This document shows, one piece after another, positions 1 through 8,718 of a stretch of 64,000 bases of DNA. The translations under genes were made by a program, and so were the position numbers. The stretch comes from CAVWGP01 sp963754645. Lineage in GTDB: Bacteria; Pseudomonadota; Alphaproteobacteria; Bin65. The DNA lies in NCBI GenBank assembly GCA_963754645.1, contig CAVWGP010000011.1, positions 1,669,922-1,733,921 on the forward strand, written 5' to 3'. The notes below the pieces were generated by a model. That model was not told the DNA's origin and did not search any database. It saw nothing but the letters and a program-made list of their open reading frames with translations. Position 1 is the stretch's first letter, and each line of letters starts with the position of its first letter.

Positions 1-472
1 GCGGGGTCATGAAATTCTTCATCACCGCGCCGTTCATGATCGTGGGATCGCGGCCGGCGCGATGCAGGATCCAGCCGATCATGCCCGTCGTCGTCGATTT
101 GCCGCTGGTCCCGCCGACGGCGATGCTCGCGGGCGCCGCGTTGAACAGCTCGGCAAGCAGTTCCGCGCGCCGCATCGTCGGCGCGCCGAGCCGCCGCGCC
201 GCTTGCACGTCGGGCACGGTGTCCTCGACCGCGGCCGATGTCACCAAAATCTGTTCCGGGCGCGTCAGGCCGCTGCCGTCCTGGGCATGGAGCGGAATGC
301 CGCGCGCGCGCAGGAATTCGAATTTCGCGGCGAGCCGTCCCTGGTCGAGCGAGCGGTCCGAGCCCTCGACGGCGAAACCTTGCGCGCGCAGGATGAGCGC
401 CAGCGGCAACATTCCGCTACCGCCGATTCCGCAGAAGAAATAAGGTCGCCTCCGATCCAGCGCCGAAGCCAT
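1..472 (-). CDS. Mur ligase family protein (MurC/Mpl-like), N-terminal part
   Basis: This is the N-terminal 157 residues of a Mur ligase that runs off the left edge. Such enzymes add an amino acid or a recycled peptide to UDP-MurNAc in the cytoplasm, using ATP. The N-terminal Rossmann motif CGIGGSGM (residues 14-21) and GSD (about 37-39) match the MurC/Mpl nucleotide-sugar domain. The ATP P-loop GTSGKSTTT lies at residues 121-129. It has Ser where MurC and Mpl usually have His (GTHGKT), so this may be a divergent subfamily. The ATG at 472 directly precedes the conserved N-terminus. It is divergent from a broken LD-carboxypeptidase gene, which suggests peptidoglycan recycling (Mpl-like) rather than de novo MurC. 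That substrate assignment is inference. Confidence 0.8.
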   Translation of the reverse strand, partial: MASALDRRRPYFFCGIGGSGMLPLALILRAQGFAVEGSDRSLDQGRLAAKFEFLRARGIPLHAQDGSGLTRPEQILVTSAAVEDTVPDVQAARRLGAPTMRRAELLAELFNAAPASIAVGGTSGKSTTTGMIGWILHRAGRDPTIMNGAVMKNFMTP

Positions 473-520
473 GCGCACTGATCGCACGGCGCACGGCGGC
501 GGTAAATGGGCGAGGAGCGA

Positions 521-1363
521 ATGGAGCGAAAAATCCGCATCGGCGTCGTTGCAACGGCGTCGCGGCTCACGCCGGAACTGGCCGGCGCCGTGACGGCGCT
601 GGCGGCCGAGCGCCACCCCGACCGTCGAACTCTTTTTTCATCCGCAATGCTATTTGTCATCGGGCCATTTCGCCGGCGACGACGCGGCGCGCGCCGCTTC
701 GTTCGTCGACATCGCCAACGATCCCGCGTTCGACGCGGTGTGGTTCGGCCGCGGCGGCTACGGCTCGTGCCGCATCGCCGGAACGGCGCTGCCCAAGTTG
801 AACGAGGCGGCGCGGCGCAAGACCTATCTCGGCTATAGCGATGCCGGCGCGCTGCTCGCCGGGCTCTACGCCCAGGGTTTTCCCAACCTCGCGCACGGCC
901 CGATGCCGGCCGATATCAGCGCGCGAGGGCGGCGCCACGGCGGTGTCGCGGGCGCTCGACTATCTCGGCGCGTCGCGCGCCCGAAGCCCTGGAGGCTTCG
1001 ATCGCGCCAGCTGGCAAATACATCGCGCTGAATTTGACGATCCTGAGCCAATCGATCGGAACGCCCCTGCAGCCCGATCTAACCGGCCACGTCCTGATGC
1101 TCGAGGAGGTTTCCGAGCAGATTTACCGCATCGACCGCGCGATGTTTCACATAACGAGCAACGACGCGGTCCGCCGGGTGGTCGGGATCCGGCTCGGCCG
1201 CTGCAGCGCGATCCCGCCCAACGATCCCGAATTCGGCCAGGACGAGGTCGCCGTCGTCGAGCATTGGTGCCGCGTCGCCGGCATTGCCTATCTCGGCCGC
1301 GCCGATATCGGCCACGATAGCGACAATAAAATCGTGCCATTCGGCGAATTTCGCATCGTCTAA
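521..1363 (+). pseudogene. LD-carboxypeptidase (peptidase S66), three frameshifts
   Basis: S66 LD-carboxypeptidases remove the terminal D-Ala from murein tetrapeptides in the cytoplasm during cell-wall recycling. The protein is readable only across four frame segments. The segments are an N-terminus from ATG 521 (SD AGGAG just upstream), then about 617-935 with GRGGYG and the nucleophile motif GYSD, then about 935-975, then about 980-1363 ending with the His motif IGHDSDN. Each junction moves the frame by +1. The first falls in a run of four C near 614. The nucleophile Ser and the terminal His motif are both present, so the damage looks recent or artefactual. It is divergent from the Mur ligase at 472, and the two functions meet in murein-peptide recycling. 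Confidence 0.75.
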
Positions 1364-1482
1364 GCGCGGCGCCGTTGCATCGCTGTGACGGCCGTCACTG
1401 CGGCCAGCCGGGTGGCAGGGTAAACTGCTGGAAATCGCCGGCAATTCCGCCGGTTACGGTTAACAGCGAGTCGATCCTCCCC

Positions 1483-1980
1483 ATGACCCAGCGCCGCCAA
1501 TTTCTCGCCCTTTTCCCGCTCGCTCTGGCGGCCCTGTCGCTGGGCGCCGGTGCGGTCCGCGCCGCGCCGTCGGTTACGTCGCGCAACAACGGCTTGGGCG
1601 TCAGCATCGAAATCGACAAAGCGGCCCAGCGCATGATCGTCTCGGTCGATGGTGTGCGGAAATATTCCTGGCCGGTGTCGACCGGCAAAGCCGGCCATGA
1701 GACTCCGGCCGGCGGCTTCCGCGCCCTGCGCCTGGAGGAAATGCACTATTCGCGCAAATACGACAACGCACCGATGCCGCACTCGATCTTTTTCACCAAC
1801 AACGGCCACGCGATCCACGGGACCACCGCGGTCCGCATGCTCGGCCGCCCGGCCTCGCACGGCTGCATCCGGCTCGCGCCGGCCAATGCCAAGACGCTGT
1901 TCGACCTCGTCGAGCGCGCGGGGATGGCGAATACCAAGATCGCCATCGCCGGTTCGTCGGGCAAGAACCGCGTGGCCTAA
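1483..1980 (+). CDS. L,D-transpeptidase (YkuD domain), secreted
   Basis: This 165-residue exported protein has a hydrophobic signal peptide (residues about 6-28, ending AAP) and a single YkuD catalytic domain. L,D-transpeptidases form 3-3 crosslinks in peptidoglycan or attach proteins to it in the periplasm. The catalytic signature is complete: His112 in IHGT and Ser125-His-Gly-Cys128 in SHGCIRL, with Cys128 the predicted nucleophile. The ATG at 1483 is the start that gives a normal signal peptide. Upstream in-frame codons only add an implausible Cys/Gly-rich stretch. It follows the LD-carboxypeptidase, so the first 2 kb has a cell-wall theme. A strong hairpin follows the stop codon. Confidence 0.93.
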   Translation: MTQRRQFLALFPLALAALSLGAGAVRAAPSVTSRNNGLGVSIEIDKAAQRMIVSVDGVRKYSWPVSTGKAGHETPAGGFRALRLEEMHYSRKYDNAPMPHSIFFTNNGHAIHGTTAVRMLGRPASHGCIRLAPANAKTLFDLVERAGMANTKIAIAGSSGKNRVA

Positions 1981-1990
1981 CCGAAACGAA

Positions 1991-2017
1991 GCGGCTCCCG
2001 GCAAACGCGGGAGCCGC
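1991..2017. terminator. bidirectional intrinsic terminator hairpin
   Basis: A perfect 10-bp stem (GCGGCTCCCG at 1991-2000 with its complement at 2008-2017) and a 7-nt loop lie between two convergent genes ending at 1980 and 2036. There is no long T-run, but the location and strength fit a shared terminator. Confidence 0.7.
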
Positions 2018-2035
2018 CCCATCGTCCGCGAAAAT

Positions 2036-2119
2036 CTACTTCTTGCCGGCGATGGGCTTGGGGGCCTCTTTCTTCGGCTTTTTCTTTTCGCGGCTGCTGC
2101 GTTGTTGGCCTTTGGCCAT
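2036..2119 (-). CDS. very small basic protein (27 aa, Lys/Arg-rich)
   Basis: This 27-residue, strongly basic peptide begins MAKGQQRSSREKKKPKK and ends AGKK. The support is a good Shine-Dalgarno (CAGGAG, 6 nt before ATG 2119), a strong terminator just after the stop, and resemblance to the short MAKGQ...KEKKKPK hypothetical proteins I recall from many proteobacterial genomes. The function is unknown, and the charge suggests nucleic-acid or ribosome contact. It follows the substrate-binding-protein gene on the same strand after a 122-nt gap, so it may be a separate transcript. Confidence 0.6.
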   Translation of the reverse strand: MAKGQQRSSREKKKPKKEAPKPIAGKK

Positions 2120-2241
2120 GGTCGTCTCCTGTGAGAATGGGTGCCAGGGCGCGGCCCGTATTCGATTCAACCCGCCTTGCGCATGCATAGTGGTGCGAAA
2201 TCGCCCCCGATGCAATCGGGCTGCGATGCAATCGTCGACGC

Positions 2242-3027
2242 TTAAAGCGTCGGCAGTGGTTCCATGGCCATGCCGAGCCATTTCTTATGCAGCTTGTCGA
2301 GTTCGCCGTTCAGCGTATTGAAGAATACGAAGGTGTCGAGCCAGCGAAGCATGGCGAACTCGCCCATCTTCACCGCCATGTGGCCTGGGGCGCGGCGGAT
2401 GGTGAATTTGCGGTCGAACTCCTTGTTCGGATTTTTCTTGGCCAGCTCGACGGCGATCAGGCTGTTGCCGGCCCACAATTGCGACTGGCCGGACAGATAA
2501 GCCTGCACCGCGCCGGCATTGTCCTCCAGTCGCATGATGTCGGCCCTGGGGTTGAGCGCCGTCAGCTCAAGCTCCTCGGTCGTGCCCTTGGCGGCGGCGA
2601 CCCTGTAGCTGCCGAGTTCGGCAGCCGAACTTACGGCCAGGCTCTTGGGCCCATAGACCGCCAGGTAGGTATTGACGTAGGGCGCGGTGAACATGATCTG
2701 GCGCGAGCGTTCCGGCGTGACCGACATGAGCGCGATGTTGACGTCGACCTTGTCGGTCAGGAGATAGGGTATGCGGTTCGCCGCCGTCACCGGAACCAGC
2801 TCCAGTTTCACGCCGAGCGCCTTCGCCACCATGTTGGCCATATCGATGTCGAAGCCTTCAAGCTCACGATTGGCGTTGGGCGAGCCGAAGGGCGGCACAT
2901 CGGCGAAGACCGCGATACGCACCACGCCCTTCGAGATGACATTGCCGAAGACATCCGCCGGAGCCGGCGCCGACACGGTCGAAGCCAGGGCGACGAGAAC
3001 AAGAAACTTGGCGAAACGTTGCAGCAC
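2242..3027 (-). CDS. amino-acid ABC transporter substrate-binding protein (SBP family 3)
   Basis: This 261-residue periplasmic binding protein of the polar amino-acid type carries a signal peptide (residues 1 to about 24). The mature start, with RIAVFADVPPFG and GFDIDMANMVAKALG, is the classic family 3 ligand-binding lobe. The GTG start at 3027 is chosen because GGGAGG lies 6 nt upstream and the signal peptide begins there. No permease or ATPase gene is adjacent, so it is either an orphan binding protein or works with a transporter encoded elsewhere. It is divergent from the broken M24 peptidase gene. The ligand cannot be told from sequence. Confidence 0.88.
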   Translation of the reverse strand: MLQRFAKFLVLVALASTVSAPAPADVFGNVISKGVVRIAVFADVPPFGSPNANRELEGFDIDMANMVAKALGVKLELVPVTAANRIPYLLTDKVDVNIALMSVTPERSRQIMFTAPYVNTYLAVYGPKSLAVSSAAELGSYRVAAAKGTTEELELTALNPRADIMRLEDNAGAVQAYLSGQSQLWAGNSLIAVELAKKNPNKEFDRKFTIRRAPGHMAVKMGEFAMLRWLDTFVFFNTLNGELDKLHKKWLGMAMEPLPTL

Positions 3028-3144
3028 GATTTTCCTCCCTCTGTTGCCGCACGAAACGGCGCGATGGGCGCCGAATTTCCCTTCCAACGCCGGCGCCGCT
3101 GTCGGATTATATCCGGAACCCATTCCGCTCGATAGGCGCAGCGC

Positions 3145-4305
3145 ATGTCCAAGCACGATTTTCCCGCCGAGGAATTCGCCGCCCGCCGCGCGCGCGTGCG
3201 CGCCGCGCTCGCCGAAGCGGAACTCGATTGGCTCGTCGTCTTCCATCCGGTGTCGATCCATTGGCTGACGGGCTCGGACGCCAAGAGCTATCAGGAATTC
3301 CAGTGCCTGCTGATCTCGGCAAGGCCGGTGCCGGTCGTCGATGTTGACGCGCGCCGGCGAATGCAACGAGTTCCGCGACGACGCGCTGGTCGATGACATC
3401 GTCGGCTGGGGCGGCGGCGAGCCCGAGGACCCGATCGCGGCATTCGACAAGCTCGGCGGCTCGCTCGGCCTGCATCGCGCCCGCGTCGGCATGGAAGTGC
3501 CCGCCTATTATCTGCATCCGCACCACTATGTCGCGATCAAGCGGCTGCTCGGCGCCGCCCTCGTCGCCGAGCCGACGAATCTGATCCACGATTTGAAGCT
3601 GGTGAAATCGGCGAACGAGCTCGCCTATATCCGCGCCGCAAGCCGCATCGCCGACACGGCGATGGACGGCCTTTGTCCGCCGCGCTGGCGCCGGGCCGCA
3701 GCGAGCTGGCGGTGGCGGGGAAAGTCTACGAGGCGCTGCTAGCCGCCGGCAGCGGCATCGCCGCGAGCCCCATCAATCTCGTCTCGGGCGAGCGCTCGTG
3801 TTTCAGCCACGGCGCGCCGACCGAGCGCGTGCTGCGGGCCGGCGATTTCGGCAGCGTCGAATACGGCGCGGCGTATCGGCGCTACACGGCGACGATCGGC
3901 CGCCAGTTCAGCATCGGCCCGCCCACCGCGCGCATGCGCGAACTCACCGATCTCGTGCGCCGCGCCGCCGATGCCGCCATCGCCGCGATCCGCGACGGCG
4001 TCCCGGCGACAGTGCCGCACGAAGCGGCGAAGCGCGTCATCGCCGCGGCCGGGCTCGACCGCGCCCGCGTGCACACGACGGGCTACGGTCTGGCACCCGG
4101 CTTTCCGCCGAGTTGGGGCGAGCCGATGCACATGCTCGGCGGCAGCAACTACGTGCTCAAGGCCGGCATGGTGGTGACGGTCGAGCCGCCGGTCTTCATC
4201 GGCGAGGAACGCCTCGGCGCGCGCCTCATCGACAACGTGCTGGTGACCGAGGCCGGCGCCGAGCCGCTGTCGCGCGCGAGCCGCGAACTGATCGTGGTCG
4301 GGTGA
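3145..4305 (+). pseudogene. M24 family aminopeptidase/creatinase-like protein, two frameshifts
   Basis: M24 proteins are pita-bread metallohydrolases (Xaa-Pro aminopeptidase, creatinase, prolidase type). The N-terminal creatinase-like domain reads from ATG 3145 and shifts frame at about 3340 (an extra G before ATGTTGACG). It continues to about 3668, then shifts again into the catalytic domain, which runs intact to 4305. The C-terminal segment has the expected GAAYRRYTATIGR, HTTGYGLAPGFPP and VVTVEPPVF blocks. The usual first metal Asp position reads VEYGAAY here, so catalytic competence is doubtful even without the frameshifts. The full length would be about 385 residues, normal for the family. 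The stop is 11 nt from the convergent gene ending at 4317. Confidence 0.7.
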
Positions 4306-4316
4306 CGCGAACGGCG

Positions 4317-4979
4317 TTAGTTCGCCGCGAAGCAGTAGAACAATCCGTCGCCGCCGGTGCCGCGCAGGGCGTCCTGGCTGCACGCCCGCGACGGATGCGA
4401 CGAGTTCCACGATTTCATCTCGGCGCTTTCGTTCAGGCCCATGCGGTCGTGATGGCCGACGATGGCATTGCCTTCGCCGCTCTTGGTCCAGTTGCCGCAG
4501 GTCGTGTCCTTGTCGCCGGCGATGGCGCGGCCGTCGGCGGACGAACCGGTGAGAATGTCGTGCCGGTTCGGCGTGTCGCCGCGCCCGCTCACGACCTCGC
4601 CTTTTTCATTGAGGCCGGTCGCCTTGGTGAGATTGTTGGCGCCGTGCAATTCGTCGACGGACTTGGCGATGACGACGCCCTTGGCGTTCTGCCATGGCCC
4701 AACGCCGATACGGTCGCGCGCGTTGACGGCGGGCGTTCCGCCCGCGGCGCTGGCGCTGAGATAGGCGCGCCACGTGCGATTGCCGGCGCCCGCGGCCTGG
4801 GCCAGGCGTTGGCAATGCGCGTCGGCGCCGGCGAGGCCGCCGAGTTCGGCGCCCTTGCCCGGCCCGGCGCTGGTGATGAAGAACGTCATCGGGTTCTGCT
4901 GCGCCTGGGCGCCAGGCGCGATGCCGAGCGCAAGCAGCGTCGCCGACGCGACGACGATCGAGCAAGTCCGCTTGTTCAT
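4317..4979 (-). CDS. secreted protein of unknown function, lectin/endostatin-like
   Basis: This 220-residue exported protein has a clear signal peptide (residues 1 to about 26, AQAQ). The mature part carries Cys-containing blocks such as GADAHC, TCGNW, RACSQ and FYCFAAN, spaced as in a disulfide-stabilised extracellular fold. I recall similar proteins annotated as 'lectin' in Bradyrhizobium-like genomes, but the carbohydrate role is unproven. ATG 4979 has GAGGAA 4 nt upstream. An upstream in-frame extension of 25 residues is rejected because it would bury the signal peptide. It is convergent with the M24 gene, and there is no operon partner. Confidence 0.7.
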   Translation of the reverse strand: MNKRTCSIVVASATLLALGIAPGAQAQQNPMTFFITSAGPGKGAELGGLAGADAHCQRLAQAAGAGNRTWRAYLSASAAGGTPAVNARDRIGVGPWQNAKGVVIAKSVDELHGANNLTKATGLNEKGEVVSGRGDTPNRHDILTGSSADGRAIAGDKDTTCGNWTKSGEGNAIVGHHDRMGLNESAEMKSWNSSHPSRACSQDALRGTGGDGLFYCFAAN

Positions 4980-5148
4980 GTCTTCCTCCCGTATAGGTTG
5001 GGCCGACTCGGAGCCGGGGATCGCCACTGTCCCGCGCTCGGGCGATTTTGGCAACGTATATTCTCGCGACGGCCGTCCGCGTGGCGCTTCCCGTATGCCG
5101 GAATTCAGCCTCAGGATTCACGGGCGGCTTTGATTGGCGGTCACGGCG

Positions 5149-5760
5149 ATGGCAAACCCCGGCGCAAGCGGCAAACTCCTTCGGGTTCCGGCGCGCAAGA
5201 GCGTGGCGGCGCGCCTGGCGCGCGGCCAATCGATCAGGATCGTCAACACGCACGGCCATCAGGTCGTCGACACCTGGGCGTTCAATGCCAGCGACATGAT
5301 CGAGTTCCTGTCGATGGAGCATCTGCGCGCCAGCCTGACGCGGATTTTCCCGCGCGCCGGCGACGATCTCGTCACCAACCGGCGCCGGCCGATCCTGCAT
5401 TTCGCCGAGGATACCTCGCCCGGCGTCCACGACACGCTGATCGCGGCCTGCGACGACTACCGCTACGGCCTGCTCGGCTGCAAGGAATATCACGACAATT
5501 GCACCGACAATCTCCATGCCGCGCTGCGCCGCCTCGGCCTCAAGGCGGGCGAGACGCCGAGCCCGCTCAACCTATGGATGAACATCCCCGTCGATGCCGA
5601 AGGCCGCACGACCTGGGGCGAGCCGCTCTCGAAGCCCGGCGACCACGTCGTGCTGCGCGCCGAAATGGATTGCATCGTCGTGCTGTCGTGCTGCCCGCAG
5701 GACATCCTGCCGATCAACGCCGGCAAGCCGATGGACGTGCATTACGAGATTTTGGGCTAG
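5149..5760 (+). CDS. DUF1989 / urea-carboxylase-associated family protein
   Basis: This 203-residue cytoplasmic protein spans the DUF1989 domain, with VNTHGHQVVDTWAF, EFLSMEHLRAS, CDDYRYG and the Cys-containing VVLSCCPQD motif. Family members often sit beside urea carboxylase, guanidine carboxylase or allophanate hydrolase genes, but no such genes occur here, so the role stays open. ATG 5149 is preferred over a TTG five codons earlier. The stop codon TAG at 5758-5760 is followed at once by degenerate and then perfect 9-nt GGGAC repeats. Confidence 0.85.
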   Translation: MANPGASGKLLRVPARKSVAARLARGQSIRIVNTHGHQVVDTWAFNASDMIEFLSMEHLRASLTRIFPRAGDDLVTNRRRPILHFAEDTSPGVHDTLIAACDDYRYGLLGCKEYHDNCTDNLHAALRRLGLKAGETPSPLNLWMNIPVDAEGRTTWGEPLSKPGDHVVLRAEMDCIVVLSCCPQDILPINAGKPMDVHYEILG

Positions 5761-5762
5761 CG

Positions 5763-5816
5763 GGGGAGATGAGGGGCGGCAGGGACAACAGGGACGGCAG
5801 GGACGGCAGGGACGAC
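5763..5816. repeat. GGGAC 9-nt tandem array, copy 1 (upstream of the four-helix-bundle gene)
   Basis: Four perfect AGGGAC cores start at 5781, 5790, 5799 and 5808, exactly 9 nt apart. Degenerate units in the same phase at 5763 and 5772 extend back to the stop codon of the preceding gene. The array ends 3 nt before the ATG at 5820, so it also forms the 5' leader of the four-helix-bundle gene. Confidence 0.9.
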
Positions 5817-5819
5817 AAT

Positions 5820-6374
5820 ATGGCCACCGGATTCATTCCGCCGCATGGCGGCTATCGCAAGCTGCTGTCCTACCGGAAAGCCGAGATCGTCTATGACGCG
5901 ACGGTGCATTTCTGCGACCGCTTCATCGACCGGCGGAGCCGCACGCACGATCAGATGATCCAGGCGGCGCACTCCGGAAAGCAGAACATCGTCGAAGGCA
6001 GCATGGCGGCGGCGACCTCGACCGAATCGGAAATAAAATTGACCAACGTGGCGCGCGCGAGCCTCGAAGAATTGCTGACCGACTATCGCGATTTCCTGCG
6101 CACGCGCGGCCTCGACGAATGGACCAAGGATCATGCCTATGCGCGCCGGCTCCGCGAACTCGTGCGCGTCCCGGATGCCGGATACGATACCTTCAAGAAA
6201 GGGATCGAGAACCCGGATCCCGCCATCGCCGCGAATGTCATTATCGGCCTGATCCGAGTGGCGAGCGTTCTCTTGGAGCGGCAAATCAGGCAGCAGGAAG
6301 GGGTTTTTCTTGAGCAAGGCGGCCTTCGCGAACGAATGACGCGCGCCAGGATTGAAGCTCGGCGGAAGGCCTGA
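5820..6374 (+). CDS. four-helix bundle protein (23S rRNA intervening-sequence / S23 family)
   Basis: This 184-residue, mostly helical protein has the diagnostic blocks of the intervening-sequence-protein family: a YRKAEIVYDATVHFCDRF first helix, RTHDQMIQAAHSGKQNIVEG, and ASLEELLTDYRDFL. The family is known from ORFs inside intervening sequences of 23S rRNA, and its Avd relatives are accessory proteins of diversity-generating retroelements. No rRNA or reverse transcriptase is present here. The gene is instead bounded on both sides by 9-nt GGGAC repeat arrays, the second starting on the base after its stop. No usual Shine-Dalgarno is visible other than the repeat itself. The C-terminal tail is charged and likely disordered. 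Confidence 0.9.
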   Translation: MATGFIPPHGGYRKLLSYRKAEIVYDATVHFCDRFIDRRSRTHDQMIQAAHSGKQNIVEGSMAAATSTESEIKLTNVARASLEELLTDYRDFLRTRGLDEWTKDHAYARRLRELVRVPDAGYDTFKKGIENPDPAIAANVIIGLIRVASVLLERQIRQQEGVFLEQGGLRERMTRARIEARRKA

Positions 6375-6536
6375 AGGGACTTTAGGGACGACAGGGACCT
6401 CAGGGACATCAGGGACATCAGGGACAACAGGTACATCAGGGACCTCAGGGACCCAAGGGACCTCAGGGACCTCAGAGACCTCAGGGACGGCAATGTCGTT
6501 GAAGTCCCTGCTGTCCCTGCTGTCCCTGTTGTCCCC
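6375..6536. repeat. GGGAC 9-nt tandem array with inverted arm, copy 2
   Basis: Thirteen units (AGGGAC plus three variable bases) run from 6375 to 6483 with perfect 9-nt phase. The units at 6429 and 6474 each carry one substitution. After a spacer of about 15 nt come four inverted units (GTCCCT) at 6504, 6513, 6522 and 6531. RNA from this region would fold into a long imperfect stem. The array begins on the base immediately after the TGA of the four-helix-bundle gene. Confidence 0.92.
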
Positions 6537-6585
6537 AATTCCGTCATGCCATGATAATCTCCCGAAATTCCCACCGGAGGCTCCC

Positions 6586-8718
6586 ATGAAGATCGGCCAT
6601 TTCGCGGCGCTCATGCTCGTGGCGGGCGCGCCGGCCATCGCGCAAACGGTGGCGATCGACGCCGACGATATCGGCGGCACGGTGCGCGGGCCGAACGGCC
6701 CCGAGGCCGGCGTTTGGGTGATCGCCGAAACGCGCGATCTCGCGGTCCGCTATATCAAGATCGTCGTCACCGACGATCAGGGCCGCTACGTCGTGCCCGA
6801 TCTGCCCAAGGCGAACTACAGCCTTTGGGTGCGCGGCTACGGCCTGGTCGATTCCGACGAAGGTCGACGGCCGAGCCGGGCAGGATCGTCGATCTCACGG
6901 CGCGCGCGGCGCCCAATGCCGCCGCCGCCGCGCAGTACTATCCCGCGATCTACTGGTATTCGATGCTGAAGATTCCGGCCGCCGGCGAGTTCGGCGGCAA
7001 GGGCGACATTCCCGAGAACGTCACCCAGCATCGACTGGCTCGATGCGATGAAGAACAATGGCTGCATCGGCTGCCATCAGCTCGGCAAGCTCGCGACGCG
7101 CACGATTCCCGAAGTCGCTCGGCAAGTTCAAGACCTCGGAGGAGGCGTGGGTGCGCCGCGTGCAGTCCGGCCAAGTCGGGCGAACTCATGGTCAACCAGC
7201 TGGCGCGCGATCTCGGCGGCGTGCCGTTGCAGCTACTTCGCCGATTGGACCGACCGCGTCGCCAAGGGCGAGCTGCCGCAAACCAAGCCCGAGCGGCCGC
7301 AAGGCGTCGAGCGCAACATCGTCGTCACCATGCGCGACTGGCTCGACCGAGAAGCAATACCTGCACGACCTGATCGCCACGCGACCGGCGCAATCCGACG
7401 GTCAATGCCTACGGCCCGCTCTACGGCTCGGCGGAATACAGCACCGACATCGTCCCGATCCTCGATCCGGTCAAGAATACCGTGACGAATTTCACCGCGC
7501 CGGTGCGCGACGCCGACACGCCGATGGCGCTCGGGCCGGGCCACGCCGCGGCCCCGATCCGCTGCAGCCGTCGCCCTATTGGGGCAACGAGCGGATCTGG
7601 GACACCAAGGCGAACAACCACAACGCCATGTTCGACAAGCAAGGGCGCGTGTGGTTCGCGGCCAGCGGTGCGCGGCGCGGCCAATCCCGCCTTCTGCAAG
7701 ACGCGGCTCGGATCATCCCTCGGCCAAGGTGTTCCCGCTCGATCGCGGCGAACCGCCAGCTGTCGATGCTCGATCCCAAGACGGGCAAGTACACGTTCGT
7801 CGACACCTGCTTCCAGACCCATCATCTGCAGTTCGCCTACGACGCCAACGACACGCTGTGGACCAGCGGCGGCGGCCCCGTGGTCGGCTGGCTCAACACC
7901 AAGATGTTCGACGAGACCGGCGACGCGGCGAAATCGCAGGGCTGGACGGCGCTCGTCCTCGACACCAACGGCAACGGCAAGCGCGACGACTACGTCGAGC
8001 CGAACCAGCCGGTCGATCCGGCCAAGGACAAGCGCATCGTCGCCGGCTTCTACGCCGTGATGCCGAATCCGGTCGACGGCTCGATCTGGGGCTCGGCGCG
8101 CACGTTTCCGGGCGCGGTCGTGCGCCTGGCGCCGGGCGCCAATCCGCCGGCAGACGGCGCTCGCGGAAATCTACAACGTGCCGCTGCCGGGCTTCGGCGT
8201 GCGCGGCGGCGACATCGACAGCAAGGGCGTCGTCTGGGTGTCGCTGGCGAGCGGCCATCTCGGCAGCTTCGATCGCCGCAAGTGCAAAGGCCCGCTCAAC
8301 GGCCCGAAGGCGACCGGCGATCATTGCCCCGAAGGCTGGACGCTTCCACCAATATCCCGGGCCCGGGCTTCGACGGGCATCGGACGAGAACAGCGCCGAG
8401 TCGAGCTACTACACCTGGGTCGATCAGCACAACACGTTCGGCCTCGGCGAGGACGTGCCGATGTCGACCGGCAATCTCAACGACGGCCTGATCGCGCTCA
8501 AGGACGGCAAGATGATCGTCCTGCGCGTGCCCTATCCGCTGGGCTTCTACGCCAAGGGCTTCGACGGCCGCATCGACGACGCGAACGGCCGGCTGGAAGG
8601 GCCGCGGGCTTGTGGACCGCGAGCGGCGACCGCACGCCGTGGCTGATGGAAGGCGGCAAAGGCTCGAAGCCGCTGGCCGTGCATTTCCAGTTGCGGCCGC
8701 GATCCGCTGGCGAAGTAG
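6586..8718 (+). pseudogene. secreted haem-c / carboxypeptidase-regulatory-like protein, about ten or more frameshifts
   Basis: The N-terminus has a signal peptide (to AIAQ) and a carboxypeptidase-regulatory-like beta sandwich (GGTVRGPNGPEAGVWV, DDQGRYVVPDLP). Further on a CIGCH haem-c attachment motif appears near 7065. A long region of repeated blades follows (FDKQGRVWFA, FAYDANDTLWTSGGG, DIDSKGVVWVSLASGHLG) like streptogramin-lyase or beta-propeller proteins. This domain order matches a family of about 700-residue secreted proteins of unknown function. The reading frame breaks repeatedly: near 6855, 7030, 7115, 7175, 7233, 7348, 7385, 7555, 7670, 7748, 8155, 8345 and 8698. Most of those resolved are one extra base. 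Codon use and conservation stay normal between breaks. The predicted end is the TAG at 8716-8718, inside the next repeat array. Confidence 0.65.

Noticed and set aside
3798..5819. Upstream part of a long plus-strand frame that ends with the four-helix-bundle gene
   Set aside because: Before 5820 it is Arg-rich and overlaps the M24, lectin-like and DUF1989 genes in other frames; only the part from ATG 5820 is real.
5820..6374. Diversity-generating retroelement based on the Avd-like protein
   Set aside because: No reverse transcriptase, template repeat or variable repeat was found nearby.
6375..6536. CRISPR array
   Set aside because: Repeats are only about 6 nt with 3-nt spacers and no cas genes are present.
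6352..6540. Open frame through repeat copy 2 reading as Gly-Thr-Ser-rich repeats, as a protein gene
   Set aside because: The 9-nt phase keeps any frame open automatically; there is no start with a ribosome site, and the same array elsewhere is not coding.
7021..7300. A 60-nt periodicity of the frameshifts (about 7115, 7175, 7235) as a biological signal
   Set aside because: The spacing is not kept by other breaks (7030, 7348, 7385, 7670), so it is probably chance or a data-handling artefact.
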